DNA of 64,000 bases from Caenorhabditis elegans (Eukaryota > Nematoda > Chromadorea > Rhabditida > Rhabditidae). The translations under genes were made by a program, and so were the position numbers. Positions 36,201 through 49,072 of the stretch are shown here, one piece after another. Every line of letters starts with the position of its first letter. Positions within the stretch are counted from its first letter, which is position 1. The notes below the pieces were generated by a model. That model was not told where the DNA came from. It saw only the letters and a program-made list of their open reading frames with translations, and searched no databases. Location of the stretch: NCBI RefSeq assembly GCF_000002985.6, contig NC_003279.8, positions 12,958,001 through 13,022,000 on the forward strand, read 5' to 3'.

Positions 36201-37135
36201 AAGGTTCAAATAGTTTTTAATTCCAGATGTCCACAGTGGAAAGTGCAGCTGTCCGACTACGTCCAGTTGGCTCATTGTTCTTCCTGAATCGACCTCACGA
36301 GAAAAGAGCATTCGATTCGTTAGCTGGAAGTGGTTTTGATAATGGATTCAACAAACGAGCATTCGACAGTCTTGCTGGTTCAGGTTTCGGAGCATTCAAT
36401 AAAAGAGCATTTGATTCATTGGTGAGTTGAAGGTGGCCTTAAGCCATCAGGCGTGTGTGTCTGCCTACTGCCTAACTTTTTTCGGTGATCGATTAGAAAA
36501 AGCTGTTCCAAAGTTCGTTAAAAATGTTTAAAATTTTGAAGCAAACATTTTTCAATTGACGAATTTTTAAAAATATTTCTAACGGTTTTTGAGCAAAGTC
36601 CAGATTTTTAACAATTTTTTTCATGCTACAAACTACACTTGGTTTCAAAGTGTCTCATTTCGGTTTGATCTACGCAGATCTACAAAAAATGCGGGAGAAG
36701 TGACGCGTAGTTCTCAACTGATTTTGCATGGTTGAGAATGTGCTGACGTCACATTTTTCTGCGCGAAAAATTTCCGCATTTTTGTAGATCAAACCGTAAT
36801 AGGACAGCCTGGCACCACGTGCCCATATGGTTAAGCTCTTGGTGAAAATGTAGTTTGTAGTTTGTAGTTTGTAGTCTTTCCTCTCCAAACAACTCCAAAT
36901 TTTTCAGGCGGGAAGTGGCTTCGGTGCGTTCAACAAACGCGCTTTTGACTCGCTAGCCGGATCCGGCTTCAGCGGTTTTGACAAAAGAGCTTTCGATTCA
37001 CTGGCTGGACAAGGTTTTACTGGATTTGAGAAACGCGCCTTTGATACAGTGGTACGGTTTTCGGTGGAAATTCCAGTTTTTCGAATTTTCAATAATTTTC
37101 AGAGCACGTCAGGCTTTGACGATTTCAAATTGTGA
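30275..37135 (+). CDS. nlp-15: Neuropeptide-like precursor NLP-15 (orcokinin-like)
   Basis: Four exons (30275-30334, 36227-36421, 36908-37051, 37103-37135) encode 143 residues. Exon 1 carries the signal-peptide core (seven Ser then FFAAVLLVIVM), continued by MSTVESA in exon 2. Six Lys-Arg sites release peptides of the AFDSLAGSGF type: AFDSLAGSGFDNGFN, AFDSLAGSGFGAFN twice, AFDSLAGSGFSGFD, AFDSLAGQGFTGFE and the C-terminal AFDTVSTSGFDDFKL. No Gly precedes the cleavage sites, so the peptides are not amidated, as in arthropod orcokinins; this set is the known C. elegans NLP-15. The repeat that spans exons 2 and 3 is split cleanly by an intron. Intron 1 is 5.9 kb and contains several foldback repeats. 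A further intron lies in the 3' UTR (37187-37259). Confidence 0.93.
30499..30762. repeat. Foldback element in nlp-15 intron 1
   Basis: A perfect 15-base terminal inverted repeat, GATCGATGCACCATG, bounds 264 bp, and pairing continues as TTTAAAAACTA against TAGTTTTTAGA. Related ATGGTGCATCGA words occur at 88-99 and GGTGCATCGA at 49275. No coding capacity. Confidence 0.72.
35187..35362. repeat. CACGTG-ended palindromic element (nlp-15 intron 1)
   Basis: The ends are CACGTGGTATCAGAGCGTC and GGCACCACGTG. Internal arms GATCTACAAAAAATGCGGGA and CGCGCATTTTTTGTAGATC pair. It is one of six copies in the window. Confidence 0.82.
36636..36821. repeat. CACGTG-ended palindromic element (nlp-15 intron 2)
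   Basis: The left end has decayed (CACTTGGTTTCAAAGTGTC) while the right end keeps CACCACGTG. The centre holds GCTGACGTCACA. It fills nearly half of the 486-bp intron that splits the peptide-coding repeats. Confidence 0.8.
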
Positions 37136-37454
37136 AGAGCTCACTGATATTTAAAATTTGGTTCAATTCAAGCACATATTTTTGAGGTAAGCAACTGATT
37201 TTAATGTTGTTAATCAAATGAAAAGTGAAATTTTTGGAATAATTTTTTTTTGTTTTCAGGTAGCTCCAACGAACGACACACACAAGCCCAGTCCCCCAGT
37301 ATTCCTGACGACAGCCCCTGCTCACACACTTTTTATTATAATTCCTTTTTTTTCAAACTTTTTTTTCAAATTTTATACTTTAATCTCAAAAAACCTATTC
37401 ATACGAACACAAGTACCGGTGTGCGTGTGTGAGAATAAGAATTTATTTTAAAAA

Positions 37455-37460
37455 AATAAA
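37455..37460 (+). terminator. Poly(A) signal of nlp-15
   Basis: AATAAA lies 320 bases past the stop, after a probable 3'-UTR intron (37187-37259 with GTAAGC donor and TTTTCAG acceptor). Confidence 0.6.
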
Positions 37461-37888
37461 GAATGTCGTCCTGTTTTTTCATATTTATTGAAGAAAATGG
37501 AGCTGGAAAAAAATCAATTGTAAAAAACAGAAAAACGTGCTGATAAAATGCATTGTACGCAAACTGTGGATTTTGAGAACTAACGTAGTCAAGCAAAAAT
37601 CTCTGGAATTTTATCGATTTTTAACGGATAAACTGTTGTTTTTTGTAACTGTGCATGAAAAAAAATCTCAGGCAAAAATATTTTCTGAAAAAAAAAGAGT
37701 TTAAACACAAATGCAAGTCCACAAAAAACTCCAATTTGAAATTCGCTCCAAAAACGCAAAACACGCCAAGCGCTCGTGCTGGCGCATTTGCCGATCGCTT
37801 CCAAAAAGGCTGGCGCACTTCTCGTGTCCGAGGATATTCGAATTTTACACGTCATTTTCAGCCGTTTTTCACCGAATTTTCGCTGAAA

Positions 37889-40800
37889 ATGTCATCGATT
37901 GAGATCGAATCTTCAGAGTAAGTTTATCTAAAAAGTTTTTCATTCAAAATGTGTAAAAATTCATTTAAAATAACCCAAAAATCATTAATCCTCGATATTT
38001 TCAGTGTAATCCGTCTCATCGAACAATTCCTCAAAGAATCGAATTTGCACCGAACTCTGGCGATTTTGCAGGTATTTTCCTGCATTTTTCAACTGGGAAA
38101 ATGAAAGAAAATCGATAATTTCAGGAAGAAACCAACGTTTCGCTCAATACAGTCGACTCAATTGATGGATTTTGTAATGAAATTACGTCTGGAAATTGGG
38201 ATAACGTGTTGAAAACCGTTCAATCGTTGAAATTACCCGCCAAGAAACTTATCGATCTGTATGAACATGTAAGATATGGGAAAGAAGGAAAAAACCGAGA
38301 TTTTACTTGAAAAATTGAATTTTTCGCGGGATTTTCACCAAAAATTGTTGAATATTCATTATTTCACGCTGTAAAACAAAAAAAAAAAAAATCAAAAACT
38401 ACGTTGAAATCGCGTTTTTAAGCGAATTTTCTTCAGAATTGCCAGATTTTAACCCCAAATTTTGCAGTTTTTAAATAAAATTTCACCTTTTCGGCTCAAA
38501 TTGTAGATTTTCCTGAAAATTTAGTACAAAAAACAATTTCCTCGTAAATTTTTCAAATTTTCAGGTAATAATCGAGCTTGTGGAGCTCCGTGAGCTGGCG
38601 ACCGCCCGTCTCGTCGCCCGTCAGACTGATCCAATGATTTTGCTAAAACAAATTGATCCGGATCGATTCGCCCGCCTGGAATCTCTTATCAACCGCCCGT
38701 ATTTCGATGGACAAGAGGTTTATGGAGATGTTAGTAAAGAGAAACGACGCTCCGTAATTGCACAAACTCTTTCATCAGAAGTTCATGTAGTTGCTCCGTC
38801 AAGACTTTTGAGTTTACTTGGACAATCACTTAAATGGCAACTTCATCAAGGACTTCTTCCACCTGGAACTGCAATTGATTTATTTAGAGGAAAAGCTGCA
38901 CAGAAAGAGCAAATTGAAGAAAGATATCCGACTATGATGGCTAGAAGCATTAAATTCTCAACGAGTACGGATTGAAATTGCTTTAAAATTTGAAAAATTG
39001 ATTAAAAAGTGCATTTTTTAAGCTTTGACCGACTTAAAATTAGATTTCTGAGCCTATTTTCTGAGAATTGGAATTTTTTTCATTGTGAAAGTTCAAAGAA
39101 TAGCGTGAATGATTAGAAAATATTGTAAAATTTCAATTTTTTCCTATAAAAAAGGATTTTTTTAGGAATCAAAAATTGCAAAATGATGCCCTAAAATTCG
39201 AAAATAAATATAAAAATTGGCGGTTTCTCAAAAATCTAGAATTCCGACCTTAATTATTAATTTTTTTACAATATTTTTTTTTGAAAAAAATCCAGAAAAT
39301 TTGAATTTCGTAGTTTGTAGTCTAGGCCTCTATCAATTAAATTTTCGATTTTTTGAGTAAAATTTCGAATTTACTATTATTTGGACCAAAATTGTATTTT
39401 TTTTTCAGAATTAAATTTATAAAATTTTCAGAAATTAAATTTATAAAAAAAAAAAAAAATTAAAAAAAAAAAAAAAAAATTAAAAATTAAAAATTAAAAA
39501 ATTAAGTTTTTTTTACTCAAAATTTTGCACTGAAATTCGAAAATCTAAAAATCCGACCTAAAGTCTGTATTTTTTCAACAAAAATTCAGAAAAAACTCAA
39601 AAACTTGTATTTTGTAGCCAGTCAACCACTTTCTAAAATATCAAATTTGAATTTTTCAAGCATTTTTACATTGAAAAATCTAATTTTTCGAGTGAAACCA
39701 CTTGAAAATCTGAAAATTGAATTAATTTCTGAACTTTAGAGATTTTTTGTCAAAATTTTAGATAAAGGGATTTTTAAACAAAAAATTGATTTTTTAATCG
39801 AAAAATACTGGGATTTATGGGTTTTTTAAAAGAAAAACGGGGGTTTGAATGAAAAATCGCCTGAAATCTTAGAAAATTAATTAAAAAACTATGATTTAAT
39901 TCCAAAAATTACCGAAAATATCAAATTTTCCATTTTTAAACCCTAAATTCTTTCAGAAAGTTATCCCGAATCGGCAGTTTTCTCACCGGACGCTAATTAT
40001 CTTGTTTCTGGCTCAAAAGACGGATTTATCGAAGTTTGGAATTATATGAATGGAAAATTGAGAAAGGATTTGAAATATCAGGTAGATTTTTTAGAATTTT
40101 TGGGTTTTTGAAGTAGAAAATCATAAAAATCTAGGGTTTTTATGAATTGTTTTGAAGAAAAATTGCAAAAATTCCACAAAATGGAAGAAAAATAACTTTG
40201 GAAGCGCATTTTTCGCAAAAAAACCGAAATTTTTGCGTAAAATTTCAAAATTGCAATAAAAATTCCACAAACATCAAATTTCTTAAATTTTTTATAAAAA
40301 ATTGGATGGAAACACTCTTGAATTTAGAAAAAAAATCAGTTTTTCTCATCTAAAACTTCAAAATTTCGGTGTAATCCCATTAAAATTGCCACAAAATTCG
40401 GAAATTTCACCTGAAATAGAGTGAATAATTTAAAATGTTCAGAAATTCATATTTTGTCATTTTAAAAGCATTAAAACAAATCAAAAATCTATTTTTTTTG
40501 GTTGGAAAAGTTCAAAATTCTGGAGAAATTACATTAAAATTTTCGTAAAATATGGTAAATAAACGAAAATGTTGAGAAATTAAAGAAAAGTTACAATTTT
40601 TAGCTTAAAAATTCAACATTTTGAGGAAATGCCACCTAAAAAAGTGACTAATCGAAAATGTTGAGAAATTAAAATTGCCACCATTTATTTATATAAACTA
40701 CTCTAAAATTACAATTTTCATGTTAAAAATTAATAAAAAATCTACTTTTTCCAAACTACAGTAACCTTACCGTATACCTACAGTACCTGAACATTGCCCC

Positions 40801-43800
40801 CCACCAGCTCCCAACCCAATACCTCCTCAAAAACTTACACCTCAATTTTTCATAAACTACAGTAACCCTACCAAAAAAGCACAAAAAAAAATCTACATTC
40901 ATTTTCCAACAATTTTCAATATTTTCAGGCCCAAGATAATCTAATGATGATGGATGCAGCAGTGAGATGTATATCATTTAGTCGTGATTCTGAAATGCTC
41001 GCCACAGGCTCAATTGACGGAAAAATTAAAGTTTGGAAAGTGGAAACTGGTGATTGTCTTCGAAGATTTGATAGAGCTCACACGAAAGGAGTTTGTGCTG
41101 TTCGATTCTCAAAAGATAATTCACATATTTTGTCGGGTGGAAATGATCATGTTGTGAGGTACGACTACCTGCCTGCCTACCGCCTAAATTTTTTGTGAAG
41201 TTTCTTCAAAAAATCCAGAAAAAAAAACAATTTTCATACGATTTTTTCCCTTAAAATTGTGAATTTTCATGCTTTTTAGCCCCAAAAGTCATTATTTGAG
41301 AAAAAATTTCATACAAAAAAGTTTTGAGAAATACACAATTTTTTAAATGTAATTTTCAAATTTTCAATTTTCAACTAGAAAATTCACAAAACTTGTAAAT
41401 TTTGGACCAAAACATTTATACAATTACTTTTTTTGAATCTAATAACTACAATAACTACAAATTTTGTTCAGAGTTCATGGAATGAAGAGCGGAAAATGTT
41501 TGAAGGAAATGCGTGGGCACTCGAGTTATATTACAGATGTCAGATATTCCGATGAGGGAAATCATATTGTGAGTTTTTGAAAAGTGCAGTTTGTAGTCTA
41601 ATTTTCATTTATTTTCTTTTTAAAAAACGCATCAATTTTTAAATATTTTGGGACAAAATCCGAAAACTGTACTAATTTGTAGTTTGTAAAATTAAAAAAA
41701 AAACGCAAAAAAATGTTTTCAAAAATGCTTAGAATAAAAATAAAATTTCTAAAAAATTGAACAAAATAAACATTTAAAAATTCAAAAAGTTTGAAAAAAT
41801 GCAAAGTTTTTTAATGCAAAAAATATTTAATGTTTAAACAAATTTAAAAAATGTTGTAAGAATATGTTTAGAGACAGTTTTTAAATGTTAAATTGCAAAA
41901 AAAAAAAAGCAAAAAAAAATTTGAAAAATGTAACAGAAAATTTTAATTAAAAAAGTCGTGTTTTTTTCAAACCTGCAATTCTTTGTAATTTTATTTATAA
42001 AGAGAAACAAATCAAATTGTATATTACGAAAAACGATACTAAAATTCGAAAATTTGCGGTTTTTTGCGTAAAAAATACGGTTCCTGAAAATGGGTGTGCA
42101 CCTTTAAGGAGTACTGTAGTTCTAAACTTTCATTGCTGCAAAATTTATATCTATTTTTTGAAGTTTTACAATAAAAATAACAATTTTCATTAAATAACTA
42201 CAATTAAACAGCTAAAAACATATAAGAAATCGCGAGAAAATCGGGAAAAAATTGTAGTTTGTAGTATGTTAGCCGCAATCAAATGCATGTTATCTCTGTA
42301 TTTCTTTTCTCACACAAATCCCACATATTTCTATGTTTACACACGTCATTTTGTGCACTTTTTCTGACGTTTCCCCTCCATATTGATTTTGCTTTTTACT
42401 GTTTAGAAACGTTGCAGAAATCCGGAAAAATTGATTTTTTTTCTATATATATATATTTTTTTCCAAGTTTCAAATTTAAATTTCAGAAAAAAAATTTAGA
42501 CTTAAAAAAATTAAAAATCCCAAATAATTTCCAGATCTCATGTTCAACAGATGGTTCAATTCGTGTTTGGCATGGAAAATCGGGTGAATGCCTTTCAACA
42601 TTCCGTGTTGGAAGTGAAGATTATCCAATATTAAATGTGATTCCAATTCCGAAAAGTGATCCACCACAAATGATTGTATGCAATCGATCCAATACCCTCT
42701 ACGTTGTTAATATTTCTGGACAGGTAACATGATTTTGAAAAAAAGTTTAAGAACTGAAAAATGGAATAAAAATATTTAAGAGCATTTTTAAATGTAAAAT
42801 TAACAAAAAAAGCGCCTAAGAATGTTTCCAAAACAGTAAAAAAAAGGTTTAAAAAAATGCAAAAAAAAATTTAAGATGCTTTTAATTACACAAAAAATGA
42901 AAGTAAAAAAAATTAAAATATTGAAAAATGTATATTTGTTTGAAAAGGTACATTTTTCAATGCAAAAAATGTTTCTAAAAATTAAAAAAATATGTTTAAA
43001 TTGTGTAAAGTGTAAATTAAAAAATAAAATTATGAAAAAGTATTGTTTCATACTTTTTCTAAATTTTGGTTGAAAAATTTAAAATTCCAGCTTTTTATTC
43101 ACATTATGTGTTCTAAAAATCTTTCCCCAATTTTCGGGACCGTTTTCCAGTATATTTCCATTTTTCAAAAAGATTTTTAACTGAAATTCATGTTTTCAAT
43201 GCTAAAAATCAATAAAAAAAATTTCAGGTGGTTCGTACGATGACGTCAGGAAAGCGTGAGAAAGGAGACTTCATCAACTGCATTTTATCGCCGAAAGGTT
43301 AATTTTGACCCGAAAATTGAAAAAAAAAACCGATTTCAAAATTCTAATTTTCCCATTTTTTTCTTTAAAATAATTTCTCCTCTGGAAAGGCTCGTAGAGC
43401 AGAAAAAGAATTAAATTAGAAACGGATTTTTGTTCAAATTTCCCCCGTTTTCCCCTTCAAAACTTGCAATTCAGTTTCTTACAGGAGAATGGGCATACGC
43501 AATTGCAGAGGACGGTGTCATGTACTGTTTTATGGTATTATCGGGTACCCTGGAAACTACTCTTCCCGTAAGTTTAGCCTCTTTTTGAACTCAAATTTTA
43601 GTTTAAAAAGCGAGAAAAAGTACAAGGAAAATGAGAAATCAAGTGCATGAATTGATAAGAATAGTATGGTGAGGGTGTGGTTGATGACTAGAAAAAATCG
43701 TTTTTTTTTAATCATACACAGATTTTCTTAAAATAAAAACATCAAAAATGTGTCGGACTAATTTTGTAAAATAAAATTTAATCGAAAAATGAGGTAAAGT

Positions 43801-46138
43801 TGAATTTTTTGACTCCAAAAACCTCTATTTCTACGCTCAATTTTGTAAAAAAAAATTCAGGGTAATTTTTATTTCAATGTCTACAAATTTTGGGGGTATT
43901 GCTACTGAAAAAGTACCGAAAAATTATTTTTTTCGCAAAAAACCGTTATTTCTGAAAAAATTCTGAAATTTATTCTTCAAAATGTTAAAAATACGCAGAA
44001 TATTTCAGTACCAAAAAACTAAAAAAAAAAAACAAAATATCACAAAAAAACGAAATAAATCGAATTGCGAATTTCCCCAACTCTCGTTAGATTCCCTATT
44101 TGAATTCCTTCCAAAATGAAAACTCCCCGTCCAATCAGCGTCTTCGAACACTCCGCCCACTCATTCTGATTGGTTCAATAATGGACGGCTATAGAAAATC
44201 TATAGAAAATCACTTGATTTATCTGAAACCAACATTAATTTCAGCTGAAAAATTAGAGAAAGGGCTCAAAATTGGCCTGAAAGTTGCCAATTTTTATTAA
44301 AAAAATTGGCAACTTTCAGGCAAATTTTTATATATTTTAAAATTCTAATTAGTCCTCATTTCGATATTCCACGTTTCCGAATTTTGATATTTTTTTTTCA
44401 AAATATATATTCCTCATTAAAAATGTTCTAGTTTTTTTTACAACATCCCTCTTGCCTCCAAAATTTTTCGATTTTCTCCCATTCCTCCCTCACTCGGAAG
44501 AATGTTCTTCGACTGACGTAGTGGTAGTAGCAGCCCATAACACATACGTAGATTAATTTTATAGATAGTATAGGGTTTTCCTACACCGATATTCATTCCA
44601 TTGTTCACTTTTCGAATTGTTTCATATTGCGATTTTAAAGGCGCATGGCTTGAAAAGTATGAAGTTTAGAAATTTTACAGAAAAAACGAAAAAAAAATCC
44701 GAAAAAACCAGAATTTCCTATCTCCTCCCTCACTAACCTCAATAAATTCCCAGTTTGAATTCCCTCCATATTGTGAACTGCAAAACCAATCAGCGATTTG
44801 CTCTGCCCACTTTTCAACCAATCAGATAAAGTGGGCGGGGTTCGAAGTCTCTGGGGGCGTGTTACGGAGCTACCTATTTCATCATGCTCTTCCCAGACGT
44901 GGGCAACGGTTGCCATTCGGCAATTTTTTGGTCGACAAGTTCGGCAAATCTGCAAATTGCCGGTTTGTCGATTTGCCGGAAACAGCCGCCCACCCCTGGT
45001 TCCTCCAACATTTTTCATTAAAAATTTGTGTAAAACTTCAGAAAATCTCTCGACTTTCCTTTAAAAAGAAACACTAATTTCAGCTGAAACACTCGAAAAT
45101 GGCCTAAAAGTTGGAAATTGCCGATTTTCAGACCATTTTTGAGCATTTTCTCTAAGATTTTTGTAGTTTGTAGTCTTTCTGCCAATTTGTTTAATTCAGT
45201 CTTCCCCTCTCTCCAATTAAACAATTCCCGTTCACATATTTTTTTCAATATGACCGCACTCGGTACACTTTTCTGTCTGCATCTCTACTCTCTCTCTCTC
45301 TCTCTCACGGAAAATTCATTTTTTTTGTTGTTTTTCTCTTCCGTGGTCCGTCTAGAAGATGCTAGGAATACTAAATATATATATTTCGTCAATTTTTTTT
45401 CCGCCCGCCCGTCTCTCGCCCAACGTGCTAGGCAACCGGCTTTTTTTTGTTGAAAATTTTGAAGATTTCGATGAAAAATGTAGATTTTTTTTCGGGTTTC
45501 TGAGCTGAAAATCACTGATAAAGCTCACAACTTTATCAGAAAATGTTTGATTTTTTTTTCAAATTTTGGGTCCCGCCACGATCAACCTGATGACGGATAC
45601 TGTAGTCTTGAAAATTAGGTTTTATTGAATTTTTAGGAAAAGTTTAAATATTCAGCTGAAATTCGAAAATTGCAGTCTGAGCCACAATCAATTTTTTTTC
45701 AAAAGCGCCCCATTCTTGGATCTTGCAACGAAGATTTTTTAGGTTACTGTAGAAACAAAAAATTGTAGGTTGTAGTCATGAATATTTTTCGACTTTTTCA
45801 AAATAAATAAGTTCAAATAAAATGGAAATTCAGCGAAAAAAAAGTAAATTTTTATGAGAAAAATGAAGAAAATTTAAAAAAAAACAAAAAAATTTTTTCG
45901 CTATAAAAAAAATTAGAAACGAATATTTTCAAGAAAATTCAATAATTTTGATTGAAAATTGGAGAAAAAAGTTCCAGTTTTTTGCTATTTTTCTTATTTT
46001 TTATTGAAAAAAAAAATTTAAAAATCGATAATTTTCCAGGTGACAGAACGTCTTCCAATTGGTTTGGCTCATCATCCACATCAGAATCTCATCGCTTCAT
46101 ATGCAGAAGATGGACTTTTAAAATTATGGACCGATTAA
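37889..46138 (+). CDS. smu-1: Splicing factor SMU-1 (LisH/CTLH/WD40)
   Basis: Eleven exons (37889-37917, 38005-38071, 38125-38268, 38565-38964, 39957-40081, 40929-41158, 41472-41568, 42535-42723, 43228-43297, 43485-43567, 46040-46138) give 510 residues. The N terminus holds a LisH motif ([20 protein letters not shown]) and a CTLH region, then a helical linker, then WD40 repeats from about residue 215 to the C terminus [14 protein letters not shown]. It matches human SMU1 nearly end to end. SMU1 works with RED (SMU-2 in worms) in the spliceosomal B complex; the worm mutant suppresses mec-8 and unc-52 splicing defects. An acceptor TTTTCAG ends 28 bases before the ATG. Introns 4-6, 7, 8 and 10 are large, AT-rich and gene-free; intron 10 is 2.5 kb. 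Confidence 0.95.
43568..46039 (+). other. 2.5 kb last intron of smu-1
   Basis: No exon is supported. It includes a decayed CAGGGGTGGGCGGC-type element around 44895-44997, CCAATCAGCG/GATTGG words at 44135-44175 and 44790-44835, and a CT-dinucleotide run at 45288-45306. The flanks of the 44895-44997 element are similar but not identical (GCTCTTCC and GTTCCTCC). Confidence 0.5.
44895..44997. mobile_element. Short decayed hAT-like copy in smu-1 intron 10
   Basis: It starts CAGACGTGGGCAACGGTTGCC and ends GCCGCCCACCCCTG, a degraded inverted repeat of the CAGGGGTGGGCGGC family, with GGCAAATCTGC and TTGCCGGTTTG inside. Flanking octamers match at six of eight positions. Confidence 0.55.
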
Positions 46139-48004
46139 TTTTCCCCAGATTTCCCCACGATTTTTTTTGACATTTTTATGAAAATTTTCTCTAAAAGTTA
46201 CCCCTATTTTGTTTAGACTGATCTCTTATTTTATCCAATGTTTCAAATTTTTGAAATTGCTCGAAAATTCCAATTTTCACATATTTTTGTTGATTTTTTC
46301 GCCATTTTCCCCTGATAAATTAACTTATTTTTGCAATTTTTTCTTTCGAAAAAATATTGGTTTCTCATCACCATTTATCCTTTTTTTTATGGAGTTAAAA
46401 ATTGTTAAAAAAATTTAATTTTTTTTCTAATTTTAGAGTCAAAACGGGTTCGAATCTAGAGCGTAGCTGTACGATTTTTTGGCGATTTTTGCGGTTTTCT
46501 GGTGAGTTTTTTTAAAGTTATTTTTTTGAAAAAAATTCTTGAAAATAAAAGGAAATTGTTTTAAAAAAAAATTTCAAAGAAAAAATTTTGAAAAAATTGA
46601 AACATTTTTTTTATTTTGACCAAAAATATTGAAAATTAATTAACATTTTTTTTTGGAAAGTTAATTTTTAATACAAATTTTTTAAATTTATTTTACAAAA
46701 AAAATTGAATTTCTGTGAAAAATCAGTTTTCCAGTACATAATGATTTGACCAAAAAAAATTGAAAAAAATGATTTTTTAAAATTAAAAATACCATAAAAT
46801 GCTGAAAATTCAGAAAAATAAGTAAATTTTAAAAAATTCTGGAAAAACATCTAAAAACCCCCCAAATATAATATTTTGGACCCTTTTATTTTCTGCTCGA
46901 CATCTCAAATATCCTCCAATTTTTCGCTTTTTTGATTAATTGAAAGCATAGTGGGGGCAGGTGTTATAGGACACCCTTCCCTCCACTTTTTTGGAGCATT
47001 TTTCAAAGCTCTTCCGAGAGCAGAAGCTTCTCAATTTTTCCACCCCAAAAGTTTGAAATTCTGCCAAAAAATCTCGCATTTTAACAATTTTTCGAGATGT
47101 TTCACGTCCTTTTCATTGCGATTTCCGTTTTGCCGTCACAATTCTATGGACCTCTATTCGTCCCCCTTTTTAAACATTTCATGTAACAACACACAGAAGA
47201 AAAAAGGTTTTGCATTTCGAATTTCCTCTCCTCTTTTACCTTGTGTGTGCTCATTGAGCACCTGCCAATCCGTGTGGAAAGGGCAGAAGCTTGTAGTTTG
47301 TAGTCTTTGAGCCTCTGTACAAGTTCCAATAAGCTGAGCTATCTTCGAGAAGCTTGCCCTAGCTTCCTATGTAGTTTGTAGTCTCTGAGCTTCAGAGCAT
47401 CTGCACAAAAAATGGCCAGAAAGCTTTTTGAAGAGCATGCTGAATTTGAAAAGCTTCTCGTTGATACCAAGCTCTCGTTTGTAGTTTATAGTTTCCCAGC
47501 CTCACCAATCTTCATGAAGAAGCTACTAAACTTTTTCAGTCCGAAGAATGAGCTGGTGCTTAACGTAAAAGCCTATCTTTCTTCGTAGTTTGTAGTTTCC
47601 TAGCCTCAACCGAGGTAAAACCAAACTTACAGAAGTTCAAAGAAATGCCCGCGGCTAGAATTTAGTAAACTATTTGTAGTATGTTTCCAGAAAAGATCTA
47701 TAGATCTGAAAATGGCGAGAATTCTTTTCAAAGAGTCCTCTGAGCTCACGGAGCTCAGAATAATGGACTTTCTAGTCAAAGATGATTCCAGCGATTTTGA
47801 AGTTTCCTAGAAATCTTCTAAAAATCAATTACTCTTCTTGAACTCCATCACAAAGCCATACGTCATGCCCGAATCCAAGGTTCAAGGTGGAATTTGAGCA
47901 GTTTAATTCGAGCGAAAAGTGCATTTTTATGGCTCACCTGCACATGTATAGACGAGAAGCATTTTTTTTCTTATTCGTAGCATTCTATTAATATGTTCAG
48001 GCTT

Positions 48005-48330
48005 TAGGAATTCATGTCCTCCAGGCCTTCAGGCATTTATGCATTTAGGCATTTGTGGCCTTTATGACCTTAATGGCCTTCAGGTCTTCAGGTCTTTAGT
48101 CATTTATGGCCTTTAGACCTTTATGGCCTTTAAGTCTTTATGGCCTTTAGGCCTTTATGGCCTTTAGAGACTTTATGGCCTTCAGGCCTTAATGACCTTC
48201 CGGCCTTTTTTGGCCTCCAGACCTCTATGACCCTTAGGGCTTCATGGTCTTTAGGCCTCTATGACCTTCAGGCCTTTATGGCCTTTTTCACCTTTAGTCA
48301 TTTATGGCCAAAAATCCTGCAAACTATTTG
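48005..48330. repeat. Degenerate GGCCTTTAGGCCTTTAT tandem repeat
   Basis: About 20 units of 15-17 bp, consensus TATGGCCTTTAGGCCTT, run for 300 bp with frequent changes. The frames that cross it are repeat products. Confidence 0.8.
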
Positions 48331-48894
48331 CACGGGGATCGTTTCATTACGGCTATTATTTCATCAGCTGCAACATGTTCACCCCCGTTCAATTTGCCGC
48401 CGCACAAATGTGTCTTTTCTAGTTTTCTAGGAAAAAGTTTTATTTTTCCACCTTTTTCTCCAGAAAACGTACTCTTATCACGCAATGTTGGTGACTTTTC
48501 CCTAGAAATTGAGCCAAAACTCGGACTATAAGTGAATTAGGTTCAGCAGGTGACAAGCGCTTTTGCTCCTTCTTTTTTTACTTTTCAACTTCCTCTTACT
48601 CTTTGGATGTCAATGTGTCAACCGATTAAATGTGTCTCCTCTCCTCCTAAAGAAGAGAGTTTTTGTCGTCGTCGTCAGAAGTTGTTGTATTTGAAGATGA
48701 CGTGGATTTGTAGGGGGAGGATGTAGAGATGTCTATAGAGGGATTAGGTGACGGAGCATTTTTTTTTCGGATTTTTAACACTTTATATTTGGCTTCATAC
48801 ATATTATGAAAATGTCTGCCACTTTGAAAATTACTTTAGTAGTAGTTTTCAAAGCATTCACAATTTTTAATATGGAGCAAGAAATGGTAGATCA

Positions 48895-49072
48895 CACGTG
48901 GTTGTCAGGCTGTCTCAATGCAGTTTGATCTACAAAAAATACGGGAATTTTTTATCAGAAAAATTGTGACGTCAGCATGCTCTTAACCATACGAAATCAG
49001 ATGAGATGTCTGCGTCTCACCTCCCGCATTTTTCGAAGATCAAAGCAAAATGGGACTTTCGGACTCCACGTG
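48895..49072. repeat. CACGTG-ended palindromic element
   Basis: Ends CACGTGGTTGTCAGGCTGTC and GGACTCCACGTG, internal TTTGATCTACAAAAAATACGG and CCCGCATTTTTCGAAGATC arms, central GTGACGTCAGCA. Its orientation is opposite to most other copies. Confidence 0.8.

Larger units (their letters stand above)
30335..36226 (+). other. 5.9 kb first intron of nlp-15
   Basis: No exon is supported inside. It contains a foldback at 30499-30762, a CGGCCACCAA motif at 31575, CTACAAACTACA modules near 32840 and 32900, long AT-rich poly(T)/poly(A) stretches between 32000 and 34400, and the CACGTG palindrome at 35187-35362. For a neuropeptide gene, such an intron may hold cell-specific control sites, which cannot be recognised by eye. 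Confidence 0.6.

Noticed and set aside
46445..46460. GGGTTCGAATCTAGA, resembling a tRNA B box
   Set aside because: No A box or cloverleaf arms are found at the right distance. The same holds for GGGGTTCGAAGTC near 44837.
48140..48430. Open frame rich in Leu, Trp and Pro across the GGCCTTTAGG tandem
   Set aside because: Product of a degenerate tandem repeat.
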